A stretch of DNA of 64,000 nt from Swaminathania salitolerans (GCF_007988945.1 NZ_BJVC01000001.1:558001-622000); one strand, 5' to 3'. Shown: positions 1 to 9,064, counted from the stretch's first letter. Numbers and translations are program-made. Notes: a model not told the origin generated them from the sequence alone.

Positions 1-946
1 TGGCGAAGATACGCGTTCCGATATTCCCGCCCGTGATCGGGAGTGCCACGCGCCTGCCTTCGAAAATCTCCGGATAGGCCATGACGGCTGCGAGTGCGGC
101 CGCCCCGGCACCTTCCGCGACTTGCTTGGCCTGCTCGGCCAGATGCGCGATGGCAGATTCCACCTGCAGCTCCGTCACGACCAGAACCCGATCCAGAAGC
201 GGGCTGACCGTTTCGAAACAGGTATTGCCGATCTGCATGACCGCAATGCCCTCGGCAATGGTGGAGCCACCACGCGCCTGAACGGCCGCCTCGGGGAAGG
301 CAGAGAGCGAGGCATGACTCTCGACCTGAACGCCGATGATTTTCGTGTTGGGGCTGAGCGCCGACGCCGCGATGGCAGAACCGCTGATCAGACCGCCACC
401 GCCAATAGGCAGGACCAGATAATCGAGGGGAGGGCTGTCCTCGATCAGCTCGATGGCAAACGTGCCCTGACCGGCCATGACGGCCACATCGTTGAACGGA
501 TGCACCAGAACGAGCCCGTTCTTCCGGCGCAGTTCCTCGGCAACGAGCGACGCTTCCGCAAAATCCTCGCCCTCGGTGACGACATGGGCGCCCCAGCCGC
601 GCGTACGCTCGACCTTGGCCGAAGGGGTATGGCGGGGCATGACGATGGTGGCGTCTATCCCGAGCAGGCTGGCATGGCGTGCCACGCCCTGGGAGTGATT
701 GCCGGCCGAGACGGCGATGACGCCACGCTTCTTTTCGTCCGCCCCGAGGAGCGCCAGCTTGTTGGCGGCGCCGCGCTCCTTGAACGATGCGACGGCCTGC
801 AGGTTCTCGAGCTTCAGCCAGATATCCGCACCCGTCATTTTCGAGAGCGCCGCGCAGCGAATGCTCGGCGTGCGTACGATATGCGGGGCGATCCGCTCAT
901 GGGCGGAGAGAATATCGGCGAAGGAGAGAGTGAGGCTTTCGGACAC
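1..946 (-). CDS. ilvA: Threonine ammonia-lyase (threonine dehydratase), C-terminus cut off by the window
   Basis: PLP enzyme that deaminates threonine (and usually serine) to 2-oxobutanoate, the first step of isoleucine synthesis in the biosynthetic form. About 315 residues are visible. Translated from a GTG at 946-944, they begin SESLTLSFADILSAHERI. The PLP lysine lies in the family motif ASFKERGA, a SAGNHSQGVA segment follows, and a glycine-rich phosphate-binding GGGGL lies near the middle. An AAGAAAAGAAG purine run precedes the GTG and can act as ribosome binding site. The last visible residues, TGGNIGTRIFA, correspond to the end of the catalytic domain, so an ACT regulatory domain could follow outside the window. 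Whether this is the allosteric IlvA or the short catabolic type cannot be decided here. It follows greA on the same strand. Confidence 0.9.
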   Translation of the reverse strand, partial: MSESLTLSFADILSAHERIAPHIVRTPSIRCAALSKMTGADIWLKLENLQAVASFKERGAANKLALLGADEKKRGVIAVSAGNHSQGVARHASLLGIDATIVMPRHTPSAKVERTRGWGAHVVTEGEDFAEASLVAEELRRKNGLVLVHPFNDVAVMAGQGTFAIELIEDSPPLDYLVLPIGGGGLISGSAIAASALSPNTKIIGVQVESHASLSAFPEAAVQARGGSTIAEGIAVMQIGNTCFETVSPLLDRVLVVTELQVESAIAHLAEQAKQVAEGAGAAALAAVMAYPEIFEGRRVALPITGGNIGTRIFA

Positions 947-1018
947 GGTCTTCTTTTCTTGTTTCGGGGCTGGCCGCCGGAAACGGCCAGATGCCAGCCC
1001 GTGCTGATGCTGACCCGC

Positions 1019-1492
1019 TTACTTGAACGTGACGGTCAGGATCTCGTAGCTCTTGTCTCCGCCGGGTGTCGGCACGGTCACGCTGTCGCCCACCGACTTG
1101 CCGATCAGCGCCTTGGCGAGCGGCGAGGAGATGGAAAGACGGCCGAGCTTGATATCGGCTTCGTGGACGCCCACGATCTGATAGCCGCTCTCCTTGTCGG
1201 TTTCCTCATCGACCAGCTCGACATGGGCGCCGAATTTCACGGTGTCGCCCGAAAGCTGGGAGGGATCGATGACTTCGGCGGTCGAGATCAGTTCCTCAAG
1301 CTCGAGCACGCGCCCTTCGATGAAGGACTGGCGATCGCGCGCCGCATGGTATTCGGCATTTTCCGACAGATCGCCGTGAGCGCGTGCCTCGGCGATGGCG
1401 CGGATCACAGCCGGGCGATCTTCGCTTTTGAGCCGACGCAGTTCATCTTCTAGACGGGTCAAACCTTCACCGGTCATCGGAATCTTCTGCAC
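1019..1492 (-). CDS. greA: Transcription elongation factor GreA
   Basis: GreA rescues backtracked RNA polymerase by stimulating cleavage of the nascent RNA 3' end. The product is 157 residues, the usual length. It has an N-terminal coiled coil with the family signature [15 protein letters not shown] (about residues 45-59) and a C-terminal FKBP-like domain ending [11 protein letters not shown] chose GTG at 1492-1490 because it gives the canonical opening VQKIPMT and has GGGGAA six bases upstream; an upstream ATG at 1585 would add 31 atypical residues overlapping a strong GC hairpin. It lies downstream of carA-carB on the same strand but about 400 bp from carB, so it probably has its own promoter. 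Confidence 0.95.
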   Translation of the reverse strand: MQKIPMTGEGLTRLEDELRRLKSEDRPAVIRAIAEARAHGDLSENAEYHAARDRQSFIEGRVLELEELISTAEVIDPSQLSGDTVKFGAHVELVDEETDKESGYQIVGVHEADIKLGRLSISSPLAKALIGKSVGDSVTVPTPGGDKSYEILTVTFK

Positions 1493-1889
1493 AGCGCATT
1501 CCCCAAAACGAGTTCGTCCCTCGCACACAGCCCCGGGACGAAGCGTCCCGGGGCCCTGCACGGGGCATCGATGGGCATGAGACAATCCCAGCCCGTAATT
1601 TGATCAGTCAAGTTATGTCTTCCGGGGGGTGAATTCAAGGCGAGGCCGGAAAACCGCGCCTGTTTTATGCAGAGTTGATCGCAGGGGCGCGGCGGTTCCG
1701 GGGGCTGCGCCCCGGGACCCGCCAGAGGACCGCCCTCTTCCGGAAAACCGCCTTGCGGGGCGGCAGATCCGGCCCCCTGCGAGAGCCGGGAAGAAAGACG
1801 GGAGTCTCGAGGGCGCAGGATTGCGCCTCGTTATCCCCACCCGCTCGGAGGAACCGGGCCGGGAAGGCAGAGGCCCGGACCCTGCCGCT
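1493..1889. other. 397-bp intergenic region between carB and greA
   Basis: No convincing gene is present. It contains the perfect hairpin at 1531-1553 and a second GC-rich stem at 1694-1719 (GGTTCCGGGG and CCCCGGGACC around a GCTGCG loop, with one G-T pair), which would form at the 3' end of the carAB transcript. It presumably holds the greA promoter, but I see no strong -35/-10 pair. Confidence 0.5.
1531..1553. other. Perfect 10-bp GC hairpin in the greA leader region
   Basis: Ten bases (CCCCGGGACG) are followed by AAG and then the exact reverse complement. This sits about 40 bp upstream of the greA start, in the gap after carB. There is no T-run on either side, so it does not look like a standard intrinsic terminator. 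It could stabilise an RNA end or affect read-through into greA. Confidence 0.5.
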
Positions 1890-4800
1890 TCAGAAGGCGC
1901 GTTTGAAGTAGGACTGGAGCGGCGCCACGTCGAGTTCGCCATCCTTGATGGCCGAGATGGCATAGATCGCGGCCCGTGCGCCGGCGAGGGTGGTGAAATG
2001 AGGCACCCCCCCGAGCAGGGACGAACGACGTATATCGAAACTGTCACGCACCGCCTGAGCCCCCTGGGCGGTATTGATGACCAGTTGCACCTCGCCCGAC
2101 CGGATGGCGTCCACGCAATGGGGGCGCCCCTCGAGAACCTTGTTGACACGTTTGACCGCAATCCCCGCCTCTTCGAGACGCGTCGCCGTGCCGCGTGTTG
2201 CGAGGATGCTGAACCCCATTTCCACGAGCTTGCGGCCCAGCGCCTGGACCTGCGTCTTGTGGCCGTCGCGCACCGAGAGGAGGACCGTGCCCGCTTGCGG
2301 AAGCACGACACCCGCCCCGAGCTGCGATTTCGCAAAGGCCCGCTCGAAGCTGCTGTCGAGACCGATGACCTCGCCCGTCGAGCGCATTTCCGGGCCGAGA
2401 ATCGTGTCGGTATCGGCAAAACGATGGAACGGGAAGACGGCTTCCTTCACCGCCACATGAGGCGCGATGGCATCGCCATCCAGCTTGAAGGAGGACAGGC
2501 TCGCACCCGCCATGACACAGGCGCCGATCTTGGCCACCGGAACGCCCGTCGCCTTGGCGACGAACGGGACGGTGCGCGACGCACGCGGGTTGACCTCGAG
2601 CACGAAGACCTCGGAATCCTTGATCGCGTACTGCACGTTCATCAGACCGACGATACCGAGTTCGCGGGCCATGGCCTCGGTCTGGGCCTTGAGTTCGGTC
2701 ACGATGGCGGGAGAGAGGGTATAAGGCGGCAGCGAGCAGGCGGAGTCGCCGGAATGGATACCGGCTTCCTCGATATGCTCCATGACGCCTGCGACATACA
2801 CATCCTTGCCGTCGCAGAGGCAGTCCACATCCGCCTCGATGGCGTCGTTGAGATAGCGATCGAGCAGGATGGGGCCGTTCGCAACCTCGGCGCCTGCAAG
2901 CTGCAGCGTGCTGCGGAGATAGCGTTGCAGACCGGCAGGGTCATAGACGATTTCCATCGCACGTCCGCCAAGCACATAGGACGGGCGCACCACTACGGGG
3001 TAGCCGACCTTCTCCGCCACGGCCTCGGCCTCGGAGGGGGTGCGGGCGATCCCGTTTTCCGGCTGGCGCAGGCCGAGCTTGCGCAGAAGGGCCTGGAAGC
3101 GCTCGCGGTCTTCCGCACGGTCGATGGCATCCGCCGGCGTGCCGAGCAGCGGAATCCCGGCGGCCTCCAGCGCACGGGACAGCTTCAGCGGGGTCTGGCC
3201 GCCATACTGCACGATGCAGCCCAGGATCTCTCCGTCCGCCTGCTCGGTGCGGATGAGGGAGATCACATCCTCATCGGTCAGAGGCTCGAAATAGAGACGA
3301 TCCGAGGTGTCGTAATCGGTCGAGACGGTCTCGGGGTTGCAGTTGACCATGATGGTCTCGAACCCGGCCTCGCGCAGCGCATAGGCGGCATGGACGCAGC
3401 AATAATCGAATTCGATGCCCTGACCGATGCGGTTGGGGCCGCCGCCGAGGATCACGATCTTCTTGCGGTCGGTCGGACGGCTTTCGCATTCCGGCACGCC
3501 GAACCCGCCCTCATAGGTCGAGTAGAGATAGGGCGTATCGGAGGCGAATTCACCCGCACAGGTATCGATGCGCTTATAGGCAGGTGTGACCCCGAGACCG
3601 AGACGCAGGGCGGCCACGTCCTCGACGGTCTGACCCGTGAGACGGGCGAGCTGGCGGTCGGAAAAGCCCTGCGCCTTGATGCGACGCAGATTGCGGGCAT
3701 CCTGCGGCAGGCCATTGGCCGCAATCTCGTTTTCGGTCACGATGATATCGTGCAGCTGGCGCAGGAACCATGGCTCGAAACGGCAGGCGGCGTTGATGTC
3801 CTCGAGCGAGAGCCCGGCGCGCATGGCCTGGGCGGCCATGAGAATACGCTCGGGGCGCGGCTCGGAGAGGGCGGCGCGATAGGCATCGAGCGAGCCGTCG
3901 CCCGGGGCTTCCACCGGGTCGAGGCCGGTCAGGCCGGTTTCCATCGAGCGCAGACCCTTCTGCAGGGCCTCGGCAAAGGAGCGGCCCACCGACATGGCTT
4001 CGCCCACGGATTTCATGGATGTCGAGAGCAGGGCAGGGGCGCCGGGGAATTTCTCGAAGGTGAAACGCGGGATCTTCACGACGACGTAGTCGATGGTCGG
4101 CTCGAAGCTGGCGGGCGTCGTGCCGGTAATGTCATTGGCGAGCTCGTCCAGCGTGTAGCCCACGGCAAGCTTGGCTGCGATCTTGGCGATGGGGAAACCC
4201 GTAGCCTTGGAGGCCAGCGCCGAAGAGCGTGAGACGCGTGGATTCATCTCGATGACCACGATACGACCGTCGGCGGGATTGATGCCGAACTGCACGTTCG
4301 ACCCGCCGGTCTCGACACCGATCTTGCGCAGGCAGGCGATCGAGATATCGCGGAGTTTCTGATACTCCTTGTCCGTCAGGGTCAGGGCCGGGGCGACGGT
4401 GATGGAATCGCCCGTATGCACGCCCATCGGGTCGATATTCTCGATGGAGCAGACGATGATGCAGTTATCCGCCTTGTCGCGGACGACCTCCATCTCGAAT
4501 TCCTTCCAGCCCAGCACGGATTCCTCGATCAGAACCTCGGTGGTGGGGGAGGCATCGAGACCGCCGCTCACGATCTGGTCGAATTCCTCACGGTTATAGG
4601 CGATACCGCCACCGGCGCCGCCCATGGTGAAGGAGGGGCGGATGATGGCGGGCAGGCCGACCGTATCCAGCGCCGCACGGGCTTCTTCCAGCGTATGGGC
4701 GATGGTGCTGCGCGGGGATTCCACGCCGATCTCGTCCATGGCCTCGCGGAATTTCTGACGGTCTTCCGCGCGGTCGATCACCTCGGCATCGGCGCCGATC

Positions 4801-5144
4801 AGTTCGACATTATGCTTCTTCAGGAAGCCCGACTTGTCGAGCGCCATGGCGGCGTTGAGCGCGGTCTGTCCGCCCATGGTGGGCAGAACCGCGTCGGGCT
4901 TTTCCTTGAGAATGATGCGCTCGACGAATTCCGGGGTGATCGGCTCGACATAGGTGGCATCGGCCAGACCCGGATCGGTCATGATCGTGGCCGGGTTGGA
5001 ATTGATGAGGATGACGCGATAGCCTTCCTCCTTCAGGGCCTTGCAGGCCTGGGTGCCGGAATAGTCGAATTCGCAGGCCTGACCGATCACGATAGGGCCG
5101 GCGCCGATGATGAGGATCGACGAGATATCTGTACGTTTCGGCAT
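1890..5144 (-). CDS. carB: Carbamoyl-phosphate synthase large subunit
   Basis: CarB uses ammonia delivered from CarA, bicarbonate and two ATP to make carbamoyl phosphate for pyrimidine and arginine synthesis. The product is 1084 residues, close to the usual 1070-1080. Two homologous ATP-grasp halves are visible, each opening with a related nucleotide-binding motif: [19 protein letters not shown] near the start and [18 protein letters not shown] near residue 565. The C-terminal MGS-like allosteric domain starts around residue 955, with [16 protein letters not shown]. The ATG lies three bases after the carA stop, so the two are translationally linked. There is no sign of truncation or frameshift. 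Confidence 0.97.
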   Translation of the reverse strand: MPKRTDISSILIIGAGPIVIGQACEFDYSGTQACKALKEEGYRVILINSNPATIMTDPGLADATYVEPITPEFVERIILKEKPDAVLPTMGGQTALNAAMALDKSGFLKKHNVELIGADAEVIDRAEDRQKFREAMDEIGVESPRSTIAHTLEEARAALDTVGLPAIIRPSFTMGGAGGGIAYNREEFDQIVSGGLDASPTTEVLIEESVLGWKEFEMEVVRDKADNCIIVCSIENIDPMGVHTGDSITVAPALTLTDKEYQKLRDISIACLRKIGVETGGSNVQFGINPADGRIVVIEMNPRVSRSSALASKATGFPIAKIAAKLAVGYTLDELANDITGTTPASFEPTIDYVVVKIPRFTFEKFPGAPALLSTSMKSVGEAMSVGRSFAEALQKGLRSMETGLTGLDPVEAPGDGSLDAYRAALSEPRPERILMAAQAMRAGLSLEDINAACRFEPWFLRQLHDIIVTENEIAANGLPQDARNLRRIKAQGFSDRQLARLTGQTVEDVAALRLGLGVTPAYKRIDTCAGEFASDTPYLYSTYEGGFGVPECESRPTDRKKIVILGGGPNRIGQGIEFDYCCVHAAYALREAGFETIMVNCNPETVSTDYDTSDRLYFEPLTDEDVISLIRTEQADGEILGCIVQYGGQTPLKLSRALEAAGIPLLGTPADAIDRAEDRERFQALLRKLGLRQPENGIARTPSEAEAVAEKVGYPVVVRPSYVLGGRAMEIVYDPAGLQRYLRSTLQLAGAEVANGPILLDRYLNDAIEADVDCLCDGKDVYVAGVMEHIEEAGIHSGDSACSLPPYTLSPAIVTELKAQTEAMARELGIVGLMNVQYAIKDSEVFVLEVNPRASRTVPFVAKATGVPVAKIGACVMAGASLSSFKLDGDAIAPHVAVKEAVFPFHRFADTDTILGPEMRSTGEVIGLDSSFERAFAKSQLGAGVVLPQAGTVLLSVRDGHKTQVQALGRKLVEMGFSILATRGTATRLEEAGIAVKRVNKVLEGRPHCVDAIRSGEVQLVINTAQGAQAVRDSFDIRRSSLLGGVPHFTTLAGARAAIYAISAIKDGELDVAPLQSYFKRAF

Positions 5145-5147
5145 GGG

Positions 5148-6500
5148 TCAGGCTGCCTTCTTGTCCATGAGCGCGACGAAACGCTCGAAGAGATAGAATG
5201 AATCGGACGGGCCGGGGCTGGCCTCGGGATGATACTGAACCGAGAAGGCATCGCGCTTCGTGCTGCGGATGCCTTCATTCGAACCGTCGAACAGGCTGGT
5301 ATGGGTGATGATCACGTCCTCGGGCAGGGATTTGTCATCCACGGCAAAGCCGTGATTCTGGCTCGTGATTTCCACGCGGCCCGAAGCGAGATCCTTGACC
5401 GGCTGGTTCGCGCCGCGATGGCCGCGCTCCAGCTTGTAGGTCCTGGCACCCAGTGCCTGGGCCAGAAGCTGATGACCGAGACAGATGCCGAAGACGGGAA
5501 TATTCGCGTCCAGCACGCCCTTGATGGCGGGCACCGCATAAACGGCGGTTGCCGCCGGGTCGCCGGGACCGTTGGAGAGGAACACGCCTTCCGGATTATG
5601 GCGCAGGATCTCTTCCGCCGTTGCCGTGGCGGGCACCACGGTCACGTCGCAGCCCGCGGTCACGAGGCAGCGCAGGATGTTGCGCTTGGCGCCGTAATCG
5701 ACGGCCACTACGCGTCGGCGCGTGCTGCGCTCGGCAGCAGGCTTCTGCCACACACCCAGATCCCAGCGATAGCTCTGCGTGCAGGTTACGTCCTTTGCCA
5801 GATCCATCCCTTCCAGCCCCGGCCATGAAACGGCCTGGGCGCGCAGGGCGGCGAGGTCGAACTGGCCATTCTCCGGGAAGGCGAGCACGGCGGTCTGCGG
5901 GCCGCCATCGCGCAGGCGGCGGGTGATCAGCCGCGTGTCGATCCCGGCAATGCCGGGCAGGTTCTGGCCGATCATCCATTGCGCGAGCTTCCGGGTCGAG
6001 CGCCAGTTGGCGGGGAGAGTCACGTCTTCCTTCACCACCACGCCGCGCGCGGCCACGCGCTGGGCCTCGTCATCCTCGGCATTGGTGCCGACATTGCCGA
6101 TATGGGGGAAGGTAAAGGTCACGATCTGCCCGGCAAAGGACGGATCGGTGAGCGTTTCCTGATAGCCGGTCATGCCGGTGTTGAAGCAGAGCTCGCCAAT
6201 GGCCGCGCCATCGGTATGGGCGCCGAAGCCGACGCCCCACAAAACGGAGCCATCGGCCAGGACGAGGGCGGCATTCGCGCCTTCAGGGCAGGTATCGGTC
6301 ACGGTCGGTCTATCCTCCTGAGGCGTCTGCGGATCGAGGTCCGAAAGGGAAATGCCGGGCAGGCGCAGCAGCGCCGCCCAGTGCTTGCCGGGAATGGCGC
6401 GCGACTGGCGCCATTTGCGTATGGCCTCGGTGCCGACGCCGGTCAGGCCTGCCAGCGCCTCGGCGCCGCCTGCCTTCTCGATGATCTCTTCGATATCCAT
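5148..6500 (-). CDS. carA: Carbamoyl-phosphate synthase small subunit with an extra N-terminal HTH-like domain
   Basis: This is the glutaminase subunit that releases ammonia from glutamine and passes it to CarB. The product is 450 residues against roughly 380 for E. coli CarA. Residues about 1-58 are an added domain (MDIEEIIEKAGGAEALAGL, then GVGTEAIRKWRQSRAIPGKHW) that reads as a small Cro/YdaS-like helix-turn-helix. Residues from about 70 are ordinary CarA. The triad glutaminase core is intact: Cys340 in GICLGHQ, and His424 and Glu426 in YHPEASP. The ATG at 6500 has GGGAGGA upstream. A second in-frame GTG at 6302-6300, preceded by AGGAGG, would make a CarA of standard length. I recall that NCBI describes a small 'carph-isopro' domain fused to CarA in some proteobacteria, but I could not check this. 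Two matching DNA dyads lie just upstream. Confidence 0.95.
   Translation of the reverse strand: MDIEEIIEKAGGAEALAGLTGVGTEAIRKWRQSRAIPGKHWAALLRLPGISLSDLDPQTPQEDRPTVTDTCPEGANAALVLADGSVLWGVGFGAHTDGAAIGELCFNTGMTGYQETLTDPSFAGQIVTFTFPHIGNVGTNAEDDEAQRVAARGVVVKEDVTLPANWRSTRKLAQWMIGQNLPGIAGIDTRLITRRLRDGGPQTAVLAFPENGQFDLAALRAQAVSWPGLEGMDLAKDVTCTQSYRWDLGVWQKPAAERSTRRRVVAVDYGAKRNILRCLVTAGCDVTVVPATATAEEILRHNPEGVFLSNGPGDPAATAVYAVPAIKGVLDANIPVFGICLGHQLLAQALGARTYKLERGHRGANQPVKDLASGRVEITSQNHGFAVDDKSLPEDVIITHTSLFDGSNEGIRSTKRDAFSVQYHPEASPGPSDSFYLFERFVALMDKKAA
6300..6319 (-). promoter_or_regulatory. Possible internal ribosome binding site and GTG start inside carA
   Basis: On the minus strand AGGAGG (6319-6314) is followed after 11 bases by GTG (6302-6300), in frame with CarA. 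Starting here removes the N-terminal HTH-like domain and gives VTDTCPEGANAALVLADGSV, which matches where conventional CarA proteins begin. The spacing is a little long, so use as a second start is an inference. Confidence 0.4.
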
Positions 6501-6546
6501 GGCTGTCCTCCCGTCCTTTTCTCTCGGACGCTCGTGGTCTTGGTGC

Positions 6547-6575
6547 TAGATAGGCGCTTGAGAGAGGAATGGGAA
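6547..6575 (-). promoter_or_regulatory. Candidate carA promoter overlapping a dyad
   Basis: On the minus strand TTCCCA (6575-6570) is separated by 17 bases from TATCTA (6552-6547), a weak sigma70-type pair about 50 bp before the carA ATG. The -35 element is one arm of the dyad at 6570-6586, so a protein bound there would block RNA polymerase. The match to consensus is modest. Confidence 0.35.
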
Positions 6576-6586
6576 GTTTTTTCCCA
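6570..6586. promoter_or_regulatory. Dyad 1, TGGGAA-N5-TTCCCA, upstream of carA
   Basis: A perfect 6-bp inverted repeat with a 5-base T-rich centre, in the carA/yqeY divergent gap. It shares its core arms and spacing (GGGAA-N5-TTCCC) with a second dyad 39 bp away, which suggests a repeated operator. It overlaps the candidate carA -35. Confidence 0.55.
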
Positions 6587-6609
6587 CTCCTTCGGATAGC
6601 CCGAGAGGT

Positions 6610-6624
6610 GGGAAAAATATTCCC
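6610..6624. promoter_or_regulatory. Dyad 2, GGGAA-N5-TTCCC, in the carA/yqeY gap
   Basis: Second copy of the same inverted repeat, with an AAATA centre, centred 39 bp from dyad 1. Two identical half-site pairs with identical spacing in one 184-bp gap are unlikely by chance in GC-rich DNA. It could serve carA, yqeY or both. Confidence 0.55.
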
Positions 6625-6684
6625 GCGTGCTGAGGGCGAGCAGGCGGACTGGCTTTTGTCGCCAGAGCCGGGAAAGGAAAGACA

Positions 6685-7137
6685 ATGTCCCTGAGAGAGA
6701 CGATCTCGAACGACCTGAAGACCGCCATGAAGGCCAAGGAGATGGATCGCGTGGCCCGGATCCGCGGCATCACCGCGCGTATCAAGGATCTCGATGTTGC
6801 GGCGCGCGCCAATGGCAAGGAAATCGGCGATGAGGATATCCTCCCGATGCTGCGCAGCATGATCAAGTCGCGCACCGAGTCCGCGACCATGTATCGCGAA
6901 GGCGGTCGCCCCGAACTGGCCGAAAAGGAAGAGGCCGAGATCGAGACGATCCGGGCCTATCTCCCGCCAGAGATGGACGAGGCCACGCTCAATGCCGAGA
7001 TCGACGCCGCCATTGCCGAGACCGGCGCGACCGGCATGAAGGAGATGGGCAAGGTCATGGGCGTGCTCAAGTCGAAATTCGGCTCTGCCCTCGATATGGG
7101 GCGGGTCAATCCCGTCGTCAAAGCCCGGCTCTCCTGA
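6685..7137 (+). CDS. yqeY: GatB/YqeY domain protein
   Basis: A 150-residue protein made of the YqeY helical domain, related to the tRNA-binding C-terminal tail of the GatB amidotransferase subunit. Family features are the opening SLRETISNDLKTAMKAK, the central EIETIRAYLPPEMDE and the ending KEMGKVMGVLKSKF...ALDMGRVNPVVKARL. Its exact role is unsettled; a link to tRNA or translation is inferred from GatB. GGGAAAGGAAAG precedes the ATG. It is the first gene of a yqeY-dnaG-rpoD set, where yqeY takes the place rpsU has in enterobacteria. It is divergent from carA, so the two share the dyad-containing gap. Confidence 0.92.
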   Translation: MSLRETISNDLKTAMKAKEMDRVARIRGITARIKDLDVAARANGKEIGDEDILPMLRSMIKSRTESATMYREGGRPELAEKEEAEIETIRAYLPPEMDEATLNAEIDAAIAETGATGMKEMGKVMGVLKSKFGSALDMGRVNPVVKARLS

Positions 7138-7152
7138 GTTCCGTCGGGCAGC

Positions 7153-8982
7153 ATGGCGTTCGATCCCGCTTTTCTGGACGAGCTGCGCGCGCGCCTTCCG
7201 ATCGCATCGGTCGTCGGGCGGCGCACGAAGCTCGCGCGTTCCGGCCGTAACTGGAAGGCATGCTGCCCGTTTCACGGGGAAAAGACGCCGTCTTTCTATG
7301 TGTATGACGACCATTTCCACTGCTTTGGCTGCGGGGTGCATGGCGATGTCATATCCTTCGTCATGCAGAGCGAGGGGCGCAGTTTCCCCGAAGCGGTCGA
7401 GCAGCTCGCCGGTGAAGCGGGTCTCGAGATGCCGCGGCAGGACCCCCGCAGCGAGGCCCGCAGCCGCGAGGCCCAGTCGATCGGTGACGTGCTCGAGGCC
7501 GCACAGAAGCATTATCATCAGGCGTTGTTCCGGCCGGAAGGACGACAGGCCCTCGATTACCTGCGCGGCCGAAGCCTGAACGACGAGACGATCGTGCGCT
7601 TCGGTCTCGGCTGGGCGGGGGAAGGGCGCGGCGCATTGCTTTCCGCGCTGCGATCGTCGGGGATCACGGCCGGGCAACTCGTCCAGGCCGGTCTGATGCG
7701 CGGCGACGAGAGCGGCGCGCCGCGAGGCGATCTGTTTTTCTCGCGCGTCATGTTCCCGATCCGCGACAGGCGGGGAAAGATCATCTCCTTCGGCGGGCGT
7801 ACTCTGGGGGATGCCCAGCCCAAATATGTGAACGGTCCGGAAACCCCTCTCTTTTCCAAGAGACGCGCGCTCTACAACCTCGATGGCGCACGCGCGGCGC
7901 TGCGCGATCCGTCCTGCGACCTCATCGTCGTCGAGGGATATATGGACGTGATCGCCCTTGCGCAGGCCGGGTTCGAGGGGGCGGTGGCACCGCTCGGAAC
8001 GGCCATGGGCACGGAACAGCTCGAGCTGCTCTGGCGCGAGGCCAGTCATCCCGTCCTGTGTCTCGATGGCGACGCTGCCGGTGCCCGTGCGGCGCTGCGC
8101 GTGGCCGAGCTTGCCCTGCCGCTGCTTCAGCCCGAGCGGAGCCTTCGCTTCTGTCGTCTGGATCCCGGCGACGATCCCGACAGTCTGATCCGGCGCGACG
8201 GGCCTCAGGCCATGCGTCGTATCCTCGACTCCGCGACCCCGCTCGTCGAGGAGCTTTACGCGCAGATGAGTGTCGGGGTCGGCACGGACAGTCCCGAGCA
8301 GAGGGCGGCGCTCAGGAAACGTCTCGAGGCCGCGGCCGGTCTTATCGCGGACCGGGATCTCGCCTCGGAATATCGAAGAGCCCTCCTGGACCGGTATTTT
8401 GCGGCGTCGCGCCGCCAATCGCCACGTCGCGGGTTCTCCGGATCGCCCTCGCGGCCCGCTCGTCCGGCGGTGCGACGCAGCCGGAGCGAAGGCGGGGAGG
8501 AAAGCGGGGCGCTCGAGCGGTTGCGTCTTCTGACAGCGCTCGTTCTTTCCCATCCGGCGCTGCTCGGTGAGGTCGAGGACCATTACGGGCGCATGGCATT
8601 GCCTCAGCCTCTGGACGATCTGCGCGATGCGGTGCTCGACTGGTTCGCGACCCTGACGCCGGGATGCGATCCGGATGCCGCGACGCTGCTTGCGGCGCTC
8701 GACCGCGAGGGGATGGGGGATACGGCGCGCCTTCTCGTCGCCGGAAGGGCCGGGCTGCGCCAGTCGGGTGAGCAGGGCGGGCTTTTCGCCATGGAGCCGA
8801 TCCAGCAATGGTGGCACTTCTACGGTCTGGTCAATCTTCCGGATTTCGTGCGCGAAGTCGAACGCGACATGCATGCGGCGCTCGCCGATCCGGCGCTCGA
8901 GGGGCTGCCCGAGGCCCTTCTGGGGCGGCTTCGCGCGCTCGAGCGGCTCCGGCGAGGCGAGTCGCAGGATGACGAGACATAG
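7153..8982 (+). CDS. dnaG: DNA primase DnaG
   Basis: DnaG synthesises the RNA primers for lagging-strand replication together with the DnaB helicase. It is 609 residues, in the normal range. The N-terminal zinc-binding domain is visible as CCPFHGEKTPSF followed by FHCFGCGVHGDV (about residues 37-62). The TOPRIM catalytic core has the acidic VVEGYMDVIAL near residue 258 and the CLDGDAAG metal site near residue 303. The C-terminal part (about 450-609) is the less conserved helicase-interaction region. It starts 15 bp after yqeY, so co-transcription is likely. The ribosome binding site is weak (GTCGGGCAGC), in keeping with the low expression usual for primase. Confidence 0.97.
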   Translation: MAFDPAFLDELRARLPIASVVGRRTKLARSGRNWKACCPFHGEKTPSFYVYDDHFHCFGCGVHGDVISFVMQSEGRSFPEAVEQLAGEAGLEMPRQDPRSEARSREAQSIGDVLEAAQKHYHQALFRPEGRQALDYLRGRSLNDETIVRFGLGWAGEGRGALLSALRSSGITAGQLVQAGLMRGDESGAPRGDLFFSRVMFPIRDRRGKIISFGGRTLGDAQPKYVNGPETPLFSKRRALYNLDGARAALRDPSCDLIVVEGYMDVIALAQAGFEGAVAPLGTAMGTEQLELLWREASHPVLCLDGDAAGARAALRVAELALPLLQPERSLRFCRLDPGDDPDSLIRRDGPQAMRRILDSATPLVEELYAQMSVGVGTDSPEQRAALRKRLEAAAGLIADRDLASEYRRALLDRYFAASRRQSPRRGFSGSPSRPARPAVRRSRSEGGEESGALERLRLLTALVLSHPALLGEVEDHYGRMALPQPLDDLRDAVLDWFATLTPGCDPDAATLLAALDREGMGDTARLLVAGRAGLRQSGEQGGLFAMEPIQQWWHFYGLVNLPDFVREVERDMHAALADPALEGLPEALLGRLRALERLRRGESQDDET

Positions 8983-9036
8983 GGGCGCAAGTCAGGGTTT
9001 CTGCGGGGGCGAGAGGAAAAGAAAAAGGCGTTAACC

Positions 9037-9064
9037 CTTGACTTCGTGGCGTGGATCGCCCACC
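9037..9064 (+). promoter_or_regulatory. Possible heat-shock (RpoH-type) promoter for rpoD
   Basis: In the 264-bp gap between dnaG and rpoD, CTTGAC (9037-9042) is followed after 16 bases by CCCACC (9059-9064). This resembles the RpoH pattern of a CTTG box and a CCCAT-like box. In E. coli rpoD is known to have a heat-shock promoter upstream. The second box is imperfect, and a sigma70 reading (TTGACT) is also possible. Confidence 0.3.

Noticed and set aside
1019-1585. Longer GreA starting at 1585
   Set aside because: The added 31 residues are not GreA-like and the GTG at 1492 has proper spacing to GGGGAA.
1629-4232. Long plus-strand open frame of 867 codons antisense to carB
   Set aside because: It mirrors carB codon structure in GC-rich DNA, encodes a Gly/Arg/His/Asp-rich product without motifs and has no ribosome binding site.
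6310-8874. Minus-strand open frame of 854 codons across yqeY and dnaG
   Set aside because: It is antisense to two well supported genes and its only sensible part is the carA HTH region in another phase.
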